Below are positions 38,114 through 47,204 of a stretch of 64,000 nucleotides of DNA, piece by piece. A program made the position numbers and the translations under genes. The stretch is taken from the NCBI GenBank assembly GCA_947502635.1, contig CANNAN010000001.1, positions 124,001 to 188,000 on the forward strand, read 5' to 3'. Origin of the DNA: an uncultured Flavobacteriaceae bacterium. Its GTDB lineage: Bacteria; Bacteroidota; Bacteroidia; Flavobacteriales; Flavobacteriaceae. The notes under the pieces were generated by a model. The model saw nothing but the letters and a program-made list of their open reading frames with translations. It was not told where the DNA came from and searched no databases. Position 1 is the first letter of the stretch, and every line of letters starts with the position of its first letter.

Positions 38114-39121
38114 ATGAGTTTTACAACTTTTGGAGAAATTATGTTAAGGCTAACTCCAAGTGAACATGCAGGGAAAATAAATTCAACTCAAAATTTTGGA
38201 GTGCATTACGCTGGTTCAGAATCTAATGTAGCAAGTTCGCTGGCAATGCTAAAGAATCAAGTGCAATTTGTAACTAAGCTGCCTTTAAATGCGGTAGGAG
38301 ATGGTGCTTTGAGATCCTTGCAAAGCTTTGGTATTTCAACAGATAACATCGCTAGAGGAGGTCATAGAATAGGCACTTATTTTATAGAAATAGGATCATC
38401 AATAAGGCCATCTAGTGTTGTTTACGATCGTGCGCATTCTGCTATCAGCGAGATAAGTATTGGAGAATTGGATTGGGAAACGATATTGAAAAATCAAAAG
38501 TGGTTATTCATTTCAGGAATTACACCAGCCTTATCTAAATCATGTGCAGAAGAAACTTTACTTGTAGCGAAAGTAGCAAGGAAAATGGGCGTTAAAGTAA
38601 GTTTTGATATGAATTTTAGAAGAACACTTTGGAAAGATAAAAAGGATGCTAGGGATATATTCGATGCCATACTAGAAAATACAGATTTACTTTTTGGGAA
38701 TACAGGAGTGCTTAAAGATGTATACGATATCGAAGCTAGCGGAACTAATCCTATAGATAAAACAATCAATGCAATAGAAAAAGCAAAAAACACTTTCGGT
38801 TTAAAAGAGCTGGCTTTTACAGTAAGAGAACATCACTCGGCTAGTGAAAATAAATTATCTGGCGTGGCTTTTTTAAATGAAAAAACAACGATTTCTAACA
38901 GTTATAATGTTGAAATTATAGATCGTTTTGGAACAGGCGATGCTTTTGCAGCTGGATTTTTACATGGCTTAGGTCATGAATGGAATCTGGATAAAACTTT
39001 AGGTTTTGCTACGGCAGCTTTTGCATTAAAACACACCATAAAAGGAGACCAACATACTAGTACAGAAGAAGAAATTCTTTCAATTTTTAAAGGTAACATA
39101 TCAGGACACGTATTACGATGA
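38114..39121 (+). CDS. kdgK: 2-keto-3-deoxygluconate (or -galactonate) kinase, PfkB family
   Basis: This 335-residue cytoplasmic sugar kinase of the PfkB/ribokinase family would phosphorylate a 2-keto-3-deoxy acid at C6 with ATP. The N-terminal FGEIMLRLTP and HYAGSESNVASSLAML segments are typical for KDG kinases, and the C-terminal PfkB signature with the anion hole and catalytic aspartate is DRFGTGDAFAAGF. It lies 6 bp after dehydratase copy 2 and its stop overlaps the aldolase start by 4 nt, giving the order dehydratase, kinase, aldolase expected for the pathway. Whether it prefers the gluco or galacto form cannot be seen. Confidence 0.93.
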   Translation: MSFTTFGEIMLRLTPSEHAGKINSTQNFGVHYAGSESNVASSLAMLKNQVQFVTKLPLNAVGDGALRSLQSFGISTDNIARGGHRIGTYFIEIGSSIRPSSVVYDRAHSAISEISIGELDWETILKNQKWLFISGITPALSKSCAEETLLVAKVARKMGVKVSFDMNFRRTLWKDKKDARDIFDAILENTDLLFGNTGVLKDVYDIEASGTNPIDKTINAIEKAKNTFGLKELAFTVREHHSASENKLSGVAFLNEKTTISNSYNVEIIDRFGTGDAFAAGFLHGLGHEWNLDKTLGFATAAFALKHTIKGDQHTSTEEEILSIFKGNISGHVLR

Positions 39122-39747
39122 ATAGAGAAGAAATAGCAAATAGCATTAAAGCGGAAAAATTAGTTGTCATCATTCGATTGAAACAACAAAAACATGTACC
39201 AGAGGTTGTAAAGGCTTTGGTTACAGGAGGAGTGAAAGTACTGGAGATTACCTCTAATACGCCAGGGTACTTAGAAGAAATAAAACGGGTGCGTGAGATG
39301 TATCCTGACATTCTTGTAGGAGCAGGAACTATTAAAAATGCAGCATTGGCAGTAGAAGCTATTGATGCTGGAGCTCAATTTTTAGTAACGCCTAATACAA
39401 ATGTCGACGTCATTTCGGTTGCACATGAAAAAGATGCACCTGTATTGATGGGTGCCGTTACACCAACAGAAATTTGTAATGCTTTAGAAGCAGAAGCAGA
39501 TATTGTAAAACTTTTTCCTAGTGCGGCTATGGGAATTGATTATTTTAAAGCAGTAAAAGGGCCATTAGATACCGTTTCTTTCTTCGCTGTAGGTGGCATA
39601 GGAGTTGAAAGCATTCAGGAATGGAAAGATGCGGGTACCGCAGGCTTTGGTCTGGGAGGGAATTTGGTAAAACCAATACAAAATCAACAAGATTTTAATA
39701 ATATAGTAGAACTGGCAGAGCGAGTATTGGGGATAATTCATTCGTAA
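39118..39747 (+). CDS. eda: KDPG/KDPGal aldolase (class I, Eda family)
   Basis: This 209-residue class I aldolase would cleave a 2-keto-3-deoxy-6-phospho sugar acid to pyruvate and glyceraldehyde 3-phosphate. The family's active-site segments are present: LEITSNTPG near residue 41 with the catalytic glutamate, GAGTIKNA, FLVTPNTN, and the Schiff-base lysine in IVKLFPSAAMG near residue 136. Normal length. ATGA overlap with the kinase implies translational coupling. It ends the dehydratase-kinase-aldolase operon, with 130 bp before the lactonase gene. Confidence 0.94.
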   Translation: MNREEIANSIKAEKLVVIIRLKQQKHVPEVVKALVTGGVKVLEITSNTPGYLEEIKRVREMYPDILVGAGTIKNAALAVEAIDAGAQFLVTPNTNVDVISVAHEKDAPVLMGAVTPTEICNALEAEADIVKLFPSAAMGIDYFKAVKGPLDTVSFFAVGGIGVESIQEWKDAGTAGFGLGGNLVKPIQNQQDFNNIVELAERVLGIIHS

Positions 39748-39877
39748 AAGACTTATTAATATACTATCTAGCTGGCTGTTTATTAAAACTAGAACAACAG
39801 ATATTCTTCTTGAGTGATAGAGAGAATCTGTAGTTAAAGAGAAAGTAGATACAGTTGGTAAACTTTATAAATATAAC

Positions 39878-40984
39878 ATGAAACACATTTTAAGCATACT
39901 AGTTATTACAATTTTCTTTTTGACTTCTTGTAATAAAGAAAGACAATATGATACTGTAAAAGAAGAAAACACAAAGGAAGTTACTAAGAGCGTACAAGCA
40001 TTAAAAGCACAATCTGCTAAGTGGAAATTAAGAACCAGAGAAGAGATGGTGTCTATGTTTAAAATAGAAATTTTCGATGATGAAGCTCTAAATGTCATTG
40101 ATCCTAATTCTAAAATAGATGTTTTGGCAAGTGGTTTTACTTGGACAGAAGGCCCTGTCTGGGTTAAAGATGGTAATTATTTATTGTTTTCAGATATTCC
40201 GAATAATAAGGTTTATAAATTAGACGCACAAAGAGATACCATAACTTATTTACATCCTTCAGGCGTATCAAAAAGCAGCTTTACAGGCTCAGAACCAGGA
40301 TCCAATGGTTTATTAGTTAATGAAAAAGGCGAGTTAGTATTGATGCAACATGGTAGTAGAGCAGTAGGGAAAATGAAAACCCCTCTGTCTAACCCCAAAC
40401 CAGATTATGAATTGTTGATTAATAATTATGAAGGAAAGAAACTTAATAGTCCAAATGACGGTGCTTTTGATAAATCTGGCAACCTGTATTTTACAGATCC
40501 ACCATACGGATTACCGTTATTATTAGAAGACCCTAATAAAGAATTAGATTTTCAAGGCGTTTATTGTTTACTCTCAACAGGCGAATTGTTGCTATTAGAT
40601 GCTACTTTAAAATATCCAAATGGACTTTGTCTTTCACCAGATAATACGAAACTATATGTGGCTGTTTCCAATGTAGAAAACGCTGCTTGGTATGTATATG
40701 ATATTGTTGAACCTGGGAAAGTAGCAAATAAGAAAATATTTTATGATGCGAATCATTTATTACAAGAAGAAGGTTATCAAGGGCTTCCAGATGGTCTTAA
40801 AATAACAAAGAATAATTATATGTTTGCCACTGGTCCACGAGGTATATTGATATTTAACTTAAAAGGGAAGCTATTGGCTAGAATTTATACAGGACAATTA
40901 ACGGCCAATTGTGCTTTGGGAAAAGATGAGAAAAAACTATTTATGACTGCTCACAATTTTATCCTATCAGTTAATTTAAAGTAA
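39878..40984 (+). CDS. SMP-30/gluconolactonase family lipoprotein
   Basis: This 368-residue calcium-dependent lactonase-type six-bladed propeller has a lipoprotein signal (lipobox FLTSC, cysteine at residue 18), a charged helical linker to about residue 75, then the SMP-30/gluconolactonase domain with LASGFTWTEGPVW (metal-binding glutamate), LNSPNDGAFDKSGNLYFTDPPYG and PNGLCLSPDNTKLYV. It would hydrolyse a sugar lactone to the aldonic acid outside the cytoplasm, which fits the MFS sugar-acid carrier and the dehydratases. No sugar dehydrogenase to make the lactone is present in the window. Confidence 0.92.
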   Translation: MKHILSILVITIFFLTSCNKERQYDTVKEENTKEVTKSVQALKAQSAKWKLRTREEMVSMFKIEIFDDEALNVIDPNSKIDVLASGFTWTEGPVWVKDGNYLLFSDIPNNKVYKLDAQRDTITYLHPSGVSKSSFTGSEPGSNGLLVNEKGELVLMQHGSRAVGKMKTPLSNPKPDYELLINNYEGKKLNSPNDGAFDKSGNLYFTDPPYGLPLLLEDPNKELDFQGVYCLLSTGELLLLDATLKYPNGLCLSPDNTKLYVAVSNVENAAWYVYDIVEPGKVANKKIFYDANHLLQEEGYQGLPDGLKITKNNYMFATGPRGILIFNLKGKLLARIYTGQLTANCALGKDEKKLFMTAHNFILSVNLK

Positions 40985-41120
40985 TATTTTAAAGGAACTA
41001 TGTTTTTAGTGTAATAATTCTCCGATCTTTGGGTTGTGTTTTTCTATTAGCGTCTCTAAAGAAGAAGTTAAAAGAATAATCAAGGTATATTATTTTTTAA
41101 TTAAAAGCGTTAAGTAGCAT

Positions 41121-41972
41121 ATGTTTCTAATTCTCGTTGCAGAAAAATACCCTTTAGGCAGTAAAATAATTCTAGGAATTTTCTTTGTTGCTATGGCATA
41201 CATCCTTTTCAATTATGCTATTAGGATGATAGAAATGGGCTATGTACTTAAATACAAACGCCCCTTGTATAATCATTTTTATTTTCACTTAAGACGCTTA
41301 AATAAAAATCAAAAAGCCGTTTTAAAAAGCCAATTTACTTTTTATAAAAGACTCACAACCAAAGAGAAAAAATATTTTGAACACCGTGTGGCATCTTTCA
41401 TAAAGGATAAAGACTTTATCGGTAGAGACGGTATTGTAATTAGTGATGAAATAAAAGTTTTAATAGCTTCAACTGCTGTGATGCTAACCTTTGGTTTTCG
41501 TGATTTTTATATTGGAATTATTTCAAAAATTGTGATATACCCAAGTAACTTTTATTCTAATACAAATAAAGCATACCATAAAGGGGAATTTAATCCCAGA
41601 TTAAAAGCTTTGGTATTATCATGGGAAGGTTTTGTTCAAGGTTTTGATGATGCAAATGATAATTTAAATTTAGGTATCCATGAACTCACTCATGCAATTC
41701 ATATTAATAGTATGAAAGAACGCGATGTAAGTTCAATTATTTTTAGTGATACTTTTAAAGAATTATCGGCTTTATTTTCTGAAAATGAATCACTGCGAGA
41801 TGAATTAAAAGAGTCTAATTATTTCAGAAACTATGCTTTTACGAATCAGTTTGAGTTTTTAGCAGTTACTATTGAAAATTTTATTGAAACACCACAAGAA
41901 TTTAGATCTCAGTTTCCTGAAATTTATGGTAAAATTAAGCAAATGCTTAATTTTAATGTATTAGGGTATTGA
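41121..41972 (+). CDS. Zinc-dependent peptidase, MtfA-like, membrane-anchored
   Basis: This 283-residue protein has one N-terminal membrane segment (about 14-37) and an MtfA (DgsA anti-repressor)-like metallopeptidase domain. The zinc motif is HELTH near residue 191, preceded by LSWEGFVQGFDDANDNLNLG and followed by FEFLAVTIENFIETP with the third ligand region. Escherichia coli MtfA is a peptidase that also binds the Mlc repressor; here the membrane anchor differs and no Mlc homologue is visible. It is convergent with the glycosyltransferase gene after a 47-bp gap. Substrate unknown. Confidence 0.88.
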   Translation: MFLILVAEKYPLGSKIILGIFFVAMAYILFNYAIRMIEMGYVLKYKRPLYNHFYFHLRRLNKNQKAVLKSQFTFYKRLTTKEKKYFEHRVASFIKDKDFIGRDGIVISDEIKVLIASTAVMLTFGFRDFYIGIISKIVIYPSNFYSNTNKAYHKGEFNPRLKALVLSWEGFVQGFDDANDNLNLGIHELTHAIHINSMKERDVSSIIFSDTFKELSALFSENESLRDELKESNYFRNYAFTNQFEFLAVTIENFIETPQEFRSQFPEIYGKIKQMLNFNVLGY

Positions 41973-42019
41973 TTTTAGTCTTAAGACATTGTACTTTTAG
42001 AAAGGTTCATTTCTGTTGC

Positions 42020-42736
42020 TTACCTTATGTCACCATACCATTTGTTTAATAGTTTTGGAGACACTCCCCATAGATATAATTTCTTAATAGCGACCCATTG
42101 AAAACGTGTTTTATAAAAACCTGCTTTTATGTGTCGTCTTGATGATAAAACAATAGGAGGTTCTTTAATTTTAATGATTTTAAAATCTTGACGCATTCTC
42201 TTAGAAAAGTCAAAATCTTCCATTATAGGGATTTCTTTGAATCCAGTTAATGTATTAAAAACTTCATGTTTTACAAAAATGCCATTATCCCCATAAAAAA
42301 TGCCCTTATCAGACTGTTCCTTTTTACTAAAAAAGCGAAAGTTCATCCATGTGCCTAGCTTTTTTATTTTATCATTGTGTGTATCAAAAATATTAGCAAA
42401 GCCACCACCATCGTAACCAAGACTCATTTTATTTTGGATAGCAGATAGTGTGTTGTTTGCGAGTTTCATATCGGCATGAACAAAAAACAAAACATCACCA
42501 TGAGCGACCTTAGCGGCATCATTCATTTGGCAAGCTTTACCTTTACGACAAATTACCACTGAGATGCTTTCTTGTTCAGCAAGTAAAACGGTCTTATCGG
42601 TACTATTACCATCAGCTAATATAATTTCATAGTCACCAGAATAGTGCTGTTTTTTTAGTGTTGTTATAATAGATTTAATATGCTCCTCTTCGTTATATGC
42701 TACAATAATAACCGATATCATGGGTAGATTCTTCAT
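42020..42736 (-). CDS. Glycosyltransferase, TIGR04283 (arsenosugar biosynthesis-type)
   Basis: This 238-residue GT2-fold glycosyltransferase matches the TIGR04283 family, some members of which lie in arsenosugar biosynthesis clusters. It has the N-terminal SVIIVAYNEEEHI, the nucleotide-sugar motif ILADGNSTDKT, the metal motif VHADM, GGFANIF and a late EDFDFSKRMR segment. No membrane segments. The start at 42736 overlaps the stop of the upstream flavoprotein gene by 4 nt (ATGA); an ATG five codons in is the alternative. No radical SAM arsenosugar gene is nearby, so arsenic chemistry is not supported by the context. Confidence 0.87.
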   Translation of the reverse strand: MKNLPMISVIIVAYNEEEHIKSIITTLKKQHYSGDYEIILADGNSTDKTVLLAEQESISVVICRKGKACQMNDAAKVAHGDVLFFVHADMKLANNTLSAIQNKMSLGYDGGGFANIFDTHNDKIKKLGTWMNFRFFSKKEQSDKGIFYGDNGIFVKHEVFNTLTGFKEIPIMEDFDFSKRMRQDFKIIKIKEPPIVLSSRRHIKAGFYKTRFQWVAIKKLYLWGVSPKLLNKWYGDIR

Positions 42737-44106
42737 ACTGATTTTGTTCGTATATATCGACTAAAGACTTTTTTTATAATTTCAGAATAACTAGGGTATG
42801 CAAAAATGGTATCTGCCATTTGCTGTGCAGGGATTTGATTCTTAATAACTAGTGTTATAAGTTGAATCCATTCACCAGCATGAGCGCCAACAGCTTCAGC
42901 TCCGACTACGAGATCATCTTTATTGAAAATTACTTTAATAAATCCTCCAGTTTTTCTATCTGTTATAAAACGATCAATATTGGCTTCAACTTTAAAAATA
43001 CTAATATTTTTTTTACCATATTTTTTAGAAGCTTCTTTTTTTGTAAGCCCTACATGTCCAATTTCTGGTTCTGTAAAAATGGCCCAAGGTAGTATAGAAA
43101 GATCGTTTAGTTTCGTATTGTTTTCTATAATATTATCAATACATATATTCGCTTGATGCGAAGCGGTATGTGTAAATTTAAAAGGAGTCGTTACATCTCC
43201 ACAGGCATATATATTAGGAGATGTGGTTTGTAAATATTCATTGGTGGTAATACCTCGGTTGGTATAGGTTACTCCAGCTTTTTCCAATTGCATACCCGAA
43301 ATATTAGGTATACGACCAGTAGCTATAAAAAAGTAATCGGCCGTAATAGCTTTTTCTTTATCGTGTTGTGAATATGCTAATGTGTTTTTATCTATAAACT
43401 TTAAAGGTGAAGCATTTGTTATTAATTGCACACCTTCTTCTTCAATTTGCTTACTTATATAAGCACCAATTTCTTCGTCTGTTACTTTCAAAATACGTTC
43501 ATTCCTATCTAATATAGAAACATCACTATCTAACCTCGCTAGAGATTGCCCAAGTTCTACAGAAATAACACCACCGCCTATAAAGACAATTTTTAGAGGT
43601 TTTTTTCTTAGCTCCCAGAAATTCTCATTGTGTAAAATATTTACATTTTCAATACCTTCAAGATTAGGTATTCTGGGGCTAGAGCCTGTACAAATAACAA
43701 AGGACTTCGCTTTTATTGTTTCTTGTCCGATAGTTATGGTATGAGCATCTATAAATTGAGCGCCACTTTTATCAACAAATACGTCGATTCCTTGATTTTG
43801 AAAAGCTTCGGGTTGTTCATGGGAATATATATCTTGTACAATCTCATCTACTTTGTCCATAATTTTTCCAAAGTCAGGTTTAGGAAGCTTTATAGATATT
43901 CCTAAGGAACTCATTTTTTTCAGGTTATGGTAAGATTTAGAAGCATTGATTAATGCCTTGCTAGGTACACATCCATAATGGGTACATTCGCCACCAATCT
44001 TATTTTTTTCAATAAGTGCCGTTTTTAACCCTTTTCGATGTGCTGTAGTAGCAGCAACCAAACCTCCAGATCCTGCGCCAATCACTATAATATCATATTG
44101 TTTCAT
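42733..44106 (-). CDS. FAD-dependent pyridine nucleotide-disulfide oxidoreductase (mercuric reductase/lipoamide dehydrogenase-like)
   Basis: This 457-residue class I flavoprotein disulfide reductase has the FAD Rossmann motif VIGAGSGG at the N terminus, redox cysteines C41 and C46 in GGECTHYGCVPSKA, the NAD(P) motif FIGGGVISVELGQ near residue 175, and ACGDV near 300. The C-terminal dimer domain has HAGEWIQ and YPSYSE in place of the usual HPTxxE, so the His-Glu acid-base pair is atypical. It lacks the HMA domain and C-terminal cysteine pair of true MerA. It is translationally coupled to the TIGR04283 glycosyltransferase. Substrate unknown. Confidence 0.88.
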   Translation of the reverse strand: MKQYDIIVIGAGSGGLVAATTAHRKGLKTALIEKNKIGGECTHYGCVPSKALINASKSYHNLKKMSSLGISIKLPKPDFGKIMDKVDEIVQDIYSHEQPEAFQNQGIDVFVDKSGAQFIDAHTITIGQETIKAKSFVICTGSSPRIPNLEGIENVNILHNENFWELRKKPLKIVFIGGGVISVELGQSLARLDSDVSILDRNERILKVTDEEIGAYISKQIEEEGVQLITNASPLKFIDKNTLAYSQHDKEKAITADYFFIATGRIPNISGMQLEKAGVTYTNRGITTNEYLQTTSPNIYACGDVTTPFKFTHTASHQANICIDNIIENNTKLNDLSILPWAIFTEPEIGHVGLTKKEASKKYGKKNISIFKVEANIDRFITDRKTGGFIKVIFNKDDLVVGAEAVGAHAGEWIQLITLVIKNQIPAQQMADTIFAYPSYSEIIKKVFSRYIRTKSV

Positions 44107-44318
44107 TTTTTGTTTTTAAGTTAATGAACAATGAGCTATCTGCTTTATACAGTTTTATTTATGTAATGGTAAGATAATGAATTTGTTAGTTATAGTTGGA
44201 ATATGAAATTTGGTTAATATCAACATAATAATCAGCAGGTATATTTTATTAAGGTATGAAGTGAGTTATGAACTCCTTTTTATTGATGCAACTCCAGATA
44301 TATTCCGAGCTTAAAATT

Positions 44319-44921
44319 TTATTCCATATTATTCTCATGTATGATCTGCTTTAATTCTTTTATCTTTTCATATAGCGGTTTGGTTACTTCCTCAATTTGC
44401 TCTATTGTAAAACGGCGTTGAATATGTTGTCTGCAATTAGCATCCCATGCTTCCACTGTAAAAATAATGACTCTTTCAGATTTCGCATTATAATTTTCAT
44501 CAGATAAAGAGTTTATTAATTCAGGATCATTTTCGACTATTTCTGCGGTACCCCAAATTTTAATTCTAGTTTGGTTCGCGTAATCCATTAGAAAGATATA
44601 TGCTTTATTGTTTTCGCTGAGGTTTCCTATTGAGATGTATTGCTTGTTTCCAGAGAAATCTGCAAAAGCGAGCCTCTTATTATCTAATACTTTTAAAAAA
44701 CCTTTAGGACCACCCCTATGTTGAATATAGGGCTGGTTATTACTATTCGAAGTAGCGAAATAAAAAGAATCCATGTTTTTTAGTATGTGGAATAAGTTTG
44801 AATTGATTTCATGTTGCCATCCTCCCGAAATTTCCATACGTTCATAACCTTTGCGTGATCCAAATTTTTCTTGAAGTTCTTTTACAGCAGGTGTAAATGC
44901 GATATCGCTGGTGTATTTCAT
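44319..44921 (-). CDS. Pyridoxamine 5'-phosphate oxidase family flavoprotein
   Basis: This 200-residue protein has the split-barrel FMN-binding fold of PPOX-like proteins: FYFATSNSNNQPYIQHRGG (about 52-70), LAFADFSGNKQYISIGNL and IWGTAEIV. A C-terminal helical tail (about 165-200) follows, with a conserved-looking ANCRQHIQRRF segment. Members bind FMN or related cofactors; many are of unknown function and are not vitamin B6 enzymes. It is the last gene of the minus-strand TetR-led group, 79 bp after the hydrolase, with a repressor operator copy inside that hydrolase gene. Confidence 0.86.
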   Translation of the reverse strand: MKYTSDIAFTPAVKELQEKFGSRKGYERMEISGGWQHEINSNLFHILKNMDSFYFATSNSNNQPYIQHRGGPKGFLKVLDNKRLAFADFSGNKQYISIGNLSENNKAYIFLMDYANQTRIKIWGTAEIVENDPELINSLSDENYNAKSERVIIFTVEAWDANCRQHIQRRFTIEQIEEVTKPLYEKIKELKQIIHENNME

Positions 44922-45000
44922 GGTAATTGATTATTTAAATTCTATAGTCAGTTCAAGAAATTATTTCTATAAATATTAAAACCCGAACTGACTATTATAG

Positions 45001-45987
45001 TTATTTGATGTTATTTTTATTTAGAAAATTCAATATATAATTAGCTATTTCAGTTCCTTTTTCTTCCAGTGCAAAATGCCCTGTATCTAATAAGTGAGTT
45101 TCTAAGTTTTTTAAATCCCTTTTGTATGGATGTGCCCCTTCTACAGGAAAAATAACATCGTTTTTTCCCCAAACAATAAGTGTTGGTGGTTGGTAATCTC
45201 TAAAGTATTGTTGCCATTCAGGGTATAATGGTACATTGGTTCTATAGTCGTAAAACATAGCCAATTGGATCTCATTATTTTCTGTTCTTTTAAGGTGTTG
45301 TAAATCTATAATCCAATTGTCTGGATTAATTTTCGATATATCTTGTACACCATGTGTATACTGCCATTTTAATCCATCAATAGTGTGGAAGCCTTCAAGA
45401 GGTTTTCCGTTTTCAATAGTATAATTATTCCAATATTTTTTTATAGGTTCCCAGAATTCACGTAAACCTTCTTCATAAGCATTGCCATTTTGAATTATTA
45501 ATGATTCTATTCGGTTTGGATGCTTAGTAGCAATTCTAAAACCAACAGGCGCTCCATAATCCATTAAATATAAACTGTATTTTTCGACGCCAAGTTCATT
45601 TATAAATGACTCTACAATATTAGACATGTTATCGAAGGTGTAATTGAAATCTTTAATTAAAGGCTGGTCACTTTTTCCAAATCCAGGGTAATCTGGTGCC
45701 AATACATGATATTGAACAGACAAGTCTGTTAATAAATTGCGAAACATATGCGATGAGGTAGGATACCCATGTAATAATACAATTGTTGGTTTATCGATAT
45801 TTCCAGCTTCACGATAGAAAATATTTAATCCATTTATAGTGATACTTTTATGTAATGTTGGATACGAATTTGCTTTAGTGGTATTATTAGTCTCGACTTT
45901 TTCTATGTTATTGAAAGATAATGCTCCAATAGATACAATTGCTAATAAGGTTATTCCTAATACTGATTTTGAAATTTTTGTTTTCAT
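45001..45987 (-). CDS. Alpha/beta hydrolase, exported, aspartate-nucleophile type
   Basis: This 328-residue protein has an N-terminal signal sequence (about 1-26) and an epoxide hydrolase/haloalkane dehalogenase-like alpha/beta fold. The oxyanion motif HGYPTSSHMF follows LLL, and DYPGFGKSDQP is typical. The nucleophile elbow carries aspartate D143 in LMDYGAPVG, and the catalytic histidine is in LDTGHFALEE. Aspartate there suggests epoxide hydrolase or dehalogenase chemistry, not an esterase. Its coding sequence contains a perfect copy of the TetR-type operator at 45716-45729. It lies downstream of the SnoaL-like gene in the same direction. Confidence 0.88.
   Translation of the reverse strand: MKTKISKSVLGITLLAIVSIGALSFNNIEKVETNNTTKANSYPTLHKSITINGLNIFYREAGNIDKPTIVLLHGYPTSSHMFRNLLTDLSVQYHVLAPDYPGFGKSDQPLIKDFNYTFDNMSNIVESFINELGVEKYSLYLMDYGAPVGFRIATKHPNRIESLIIQNGNAYEEGLREFWEPIKKYWNNYTIENGKPLEGFHTIDGLKWQYTHGVQDISKINPDNWIIDLQHLKRTENNEIQLAMFYDYRTNVPLYPEWQQYFRDYQPPTLIVWGKNDVIFPVEGAHPYKRDLKNLETHLLDTGHFALEEKGTEIANYILNFLNKNNIK
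45716..45729. promoter_or_regulatory. TetR-type operator copy inside the hydrolase gene
   Basis: ACAGACAAGTCTGT is identical to the copies at 46555 and 47197, although here it encodes Leu-Thr-Asp-Leu-Ser-Val codons of the hydrolase. A third exact 14-bp match within 1.5 kb is unlikely by chance. Confidence 0.5.
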
Positions 45988-46133
45988 AATGTTTTATTTT
46001 ATAATTTATGTTTTTTGATACGTCACTTTTATCTATAGCGTCTTTTACTGTTCCAGATAGTAATTTTGGACGTTTTTACTGTACTTGTAATTTGATTACT
46101 GTTTAATGTTCTCATTATTTTGATTTTTATAGC

Positions 46134-46541
46134 TTATAATTTGCGTTTACTTTCGTGTATTTCTATGTCGTTGGCACTCATATCTCTTATACGCATTAAT
46201 CCATCATCGTCGAATTCCCAATGTTCGTTTCCGTGGGTTCTATACCACTGTTGTGTTTTTTCGTTTAACCATTCATATTCAAAGCGAACAGAAATTCTGT
46301 TTTCAGAAAAGCACCATAAATGTTTTTTTAATTTGTAATAAGATTCTTTTTTCCATTTCCTGCTTAAAAATTGTTCAATGGCATCTCTACCTTGGAAAAA
46401 TAAATTTCTATTTCGCCATTTTGAATTTTTAGAGTAAGCTAATGATACTCTATGTGGGTCTTTACTATTCCAAGCATCTTCTGCTGCTTGTACTTTTGCT
46501 AATGCAGTTTCCTTGTTAAAGGGAGGTGTTAATTTTTTCAT
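46134..46541 (-). CDS. SnoaL/NTF2-like protein (DUF1348 type)
   Basis: This 135-residue protein has a cone-shaped NTF2-like fold with the DUF1348 hallmarks: the [13 protein letters not shown] helix, [42 protein letters not shown] and [15 protein letters not shown]. No catalytic role is assured. The start at 46541 is chosen because the alternative ATG at 46562 lies inside a TetR-type operator (46555-46568). The gene follows the TetR gene and precedes the alpha/beta hydrolase, so all may be controlled together. Confidence 0.88.
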   Translation of the reverse strand: MKKLTPPFNKETALAKVQAAEDAWNSKDPHRVSLAYSKNSKWRNRNLFFQGRDAIEQFLSRKWKKESYYKLKKHLWCFSENRISVRFEYEWLNEKTQQWYRTHGNEHWEFDDDGLMRIRDMSANDIEIHESKRKL

Positions 46542-46554
46542 TTTTAATTTACAT

Positions 46555-46568
46555 ACAGACAAGTCTGT
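46555..46568. promoter_or_regulatory. TetR-type operator before the SnoaL-like gene
   Basis: ACAGACAAGTCTGT with 6-bp inverted arms and a 2-bp core. It ends 13 nt before the SnoaL-like ATG and lies in the 65-bp gap after the TetR stop codon. Confidence 0.7.
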
Positions 46569-46606
46569 TTTTTTAGTTTTTACAAAGACAATATTGTATT
46601 TGGTTA

Positions 46607-47167
46607 TTATTTTAATAAACTAATAGCTGCGTTTTTGGCGGCAAGAATGGGCCATTTATTTTTTTGAATTTGAGATAAAATAATGGCACCTTCAATAAGT
46701 ATTAAAACTTGATCTCCTAGTTGCCCTGCTTGTTCTACCGAATATTCAGCTTCATTTTTTAATAGGGTGTGAATATAGTTTCTAATTTGGTTTTTATGAT
46801 TTATAGCTTGATTTCTTATTTTATCATGATCGTTTGGTAAATCTGTTATTATATTTTGCCACCCACATCCTCTAAACTCTACTGCACATAACCAATCAAT
46901 TAAATAATCAAAAGAACGAATTACTTTTCCTTTGGAAGTATCTTCTGTGGATACAAAATCAAATAGATTTGTCATCCATATGGCGTGCCTTCCTAATAAA
47001 TAAGCAACTGCTATATCTTCTTTAGATCTAAAGTGTTGATACATACTTGCTTTAGCTACTCCAGCTTCTGCAATAATTTGATTGATCCCAGTTTGGTTGT
47101 AACCATTGTGGTAAAACAAATCTGATGCTGTTTCAACAATACGTTCTTTTACTCCTAATCTTTTCAT
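46607..47167 (-). CDS. TetR/AcrR family repressor
   Basis: The 186-residue form starting at 47167 begins [18 protein letters not shown], a standard TetR N terminus. The HTH lies at about residues 25-50 ([21 protein letters not shown]), and the rest is the helical ligand-binding domain with two cysteines near 83 and 90. The more upstream start would span the -7 box. A perfect operator ACAGACAAGTCTGT at 47197-47210 overlaps its own promoter and another precedes the next gene, so it probably represses itself and the SnoaL-like, hydrolase and flavoprotein genes. The inducer may be an electrophile, given the enzymes, but that is a guess. Confidence 0.92.
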   Translation of the reverse strand: MKRLGVKERIVETASDLFYHNGYNQTGINQIIAEAGVAKASMYQHFRSKEDIAVAYLLGRHAIWMTNLFDFVSTEDTSKGKVIRSFDYLIDWLCAVEFRGCGWQNIITDLPNDHDKIRNQAINHKNQIRNYIHTLLKNEAEYSVEQAGQLGDQVLILIEGAIILSQIQKNKWPILAAKNAAISLLK

Positions 47168-47171
47168 AGTA

Positions 47172-47204
47172 CAAATGTATATCAAAAAAACCAAAAACAG
47201 ACAA
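47172..47204 (-). promoter_or_regulatory. Promoter of the TetR gene, -33 element inside the operator
   Basis: On the minus strand the -7 box TACATTTG (47172-47179) fits TAnnTTTG. The TTG at 47202-47204 lies 22 nt upstream and is the core of the operator, so repressor binding would block sigma contact. Confidence 0.6.

Noticed and set aside
9563-40984. Ulvan or carrageenan locus assignment
   Set aside because: No ulvan lyase, carrageenase, GH105, GH127 or rhamnose genes are seen; the GH2, the sulfatase and the keto-deoxy pathway alone do not fix the glycan.
42733-44106. Mercuric reductase
   Set aside because: No HMA domain, no C-terminal cysteine pair and no mer genes nearby.
44319-44921. 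Vitamin B6 oxidase (PdxH)
   Set aside because: The sequence is of the general PPOX-like flavoprotein type and lacks the PdxH C-terminal signature.
46542-46562. Upstream start for the SnoaL-like gene
   Set aside because: It would place the start codon inside the TetR-type operator, and the extra residues do not match the family.
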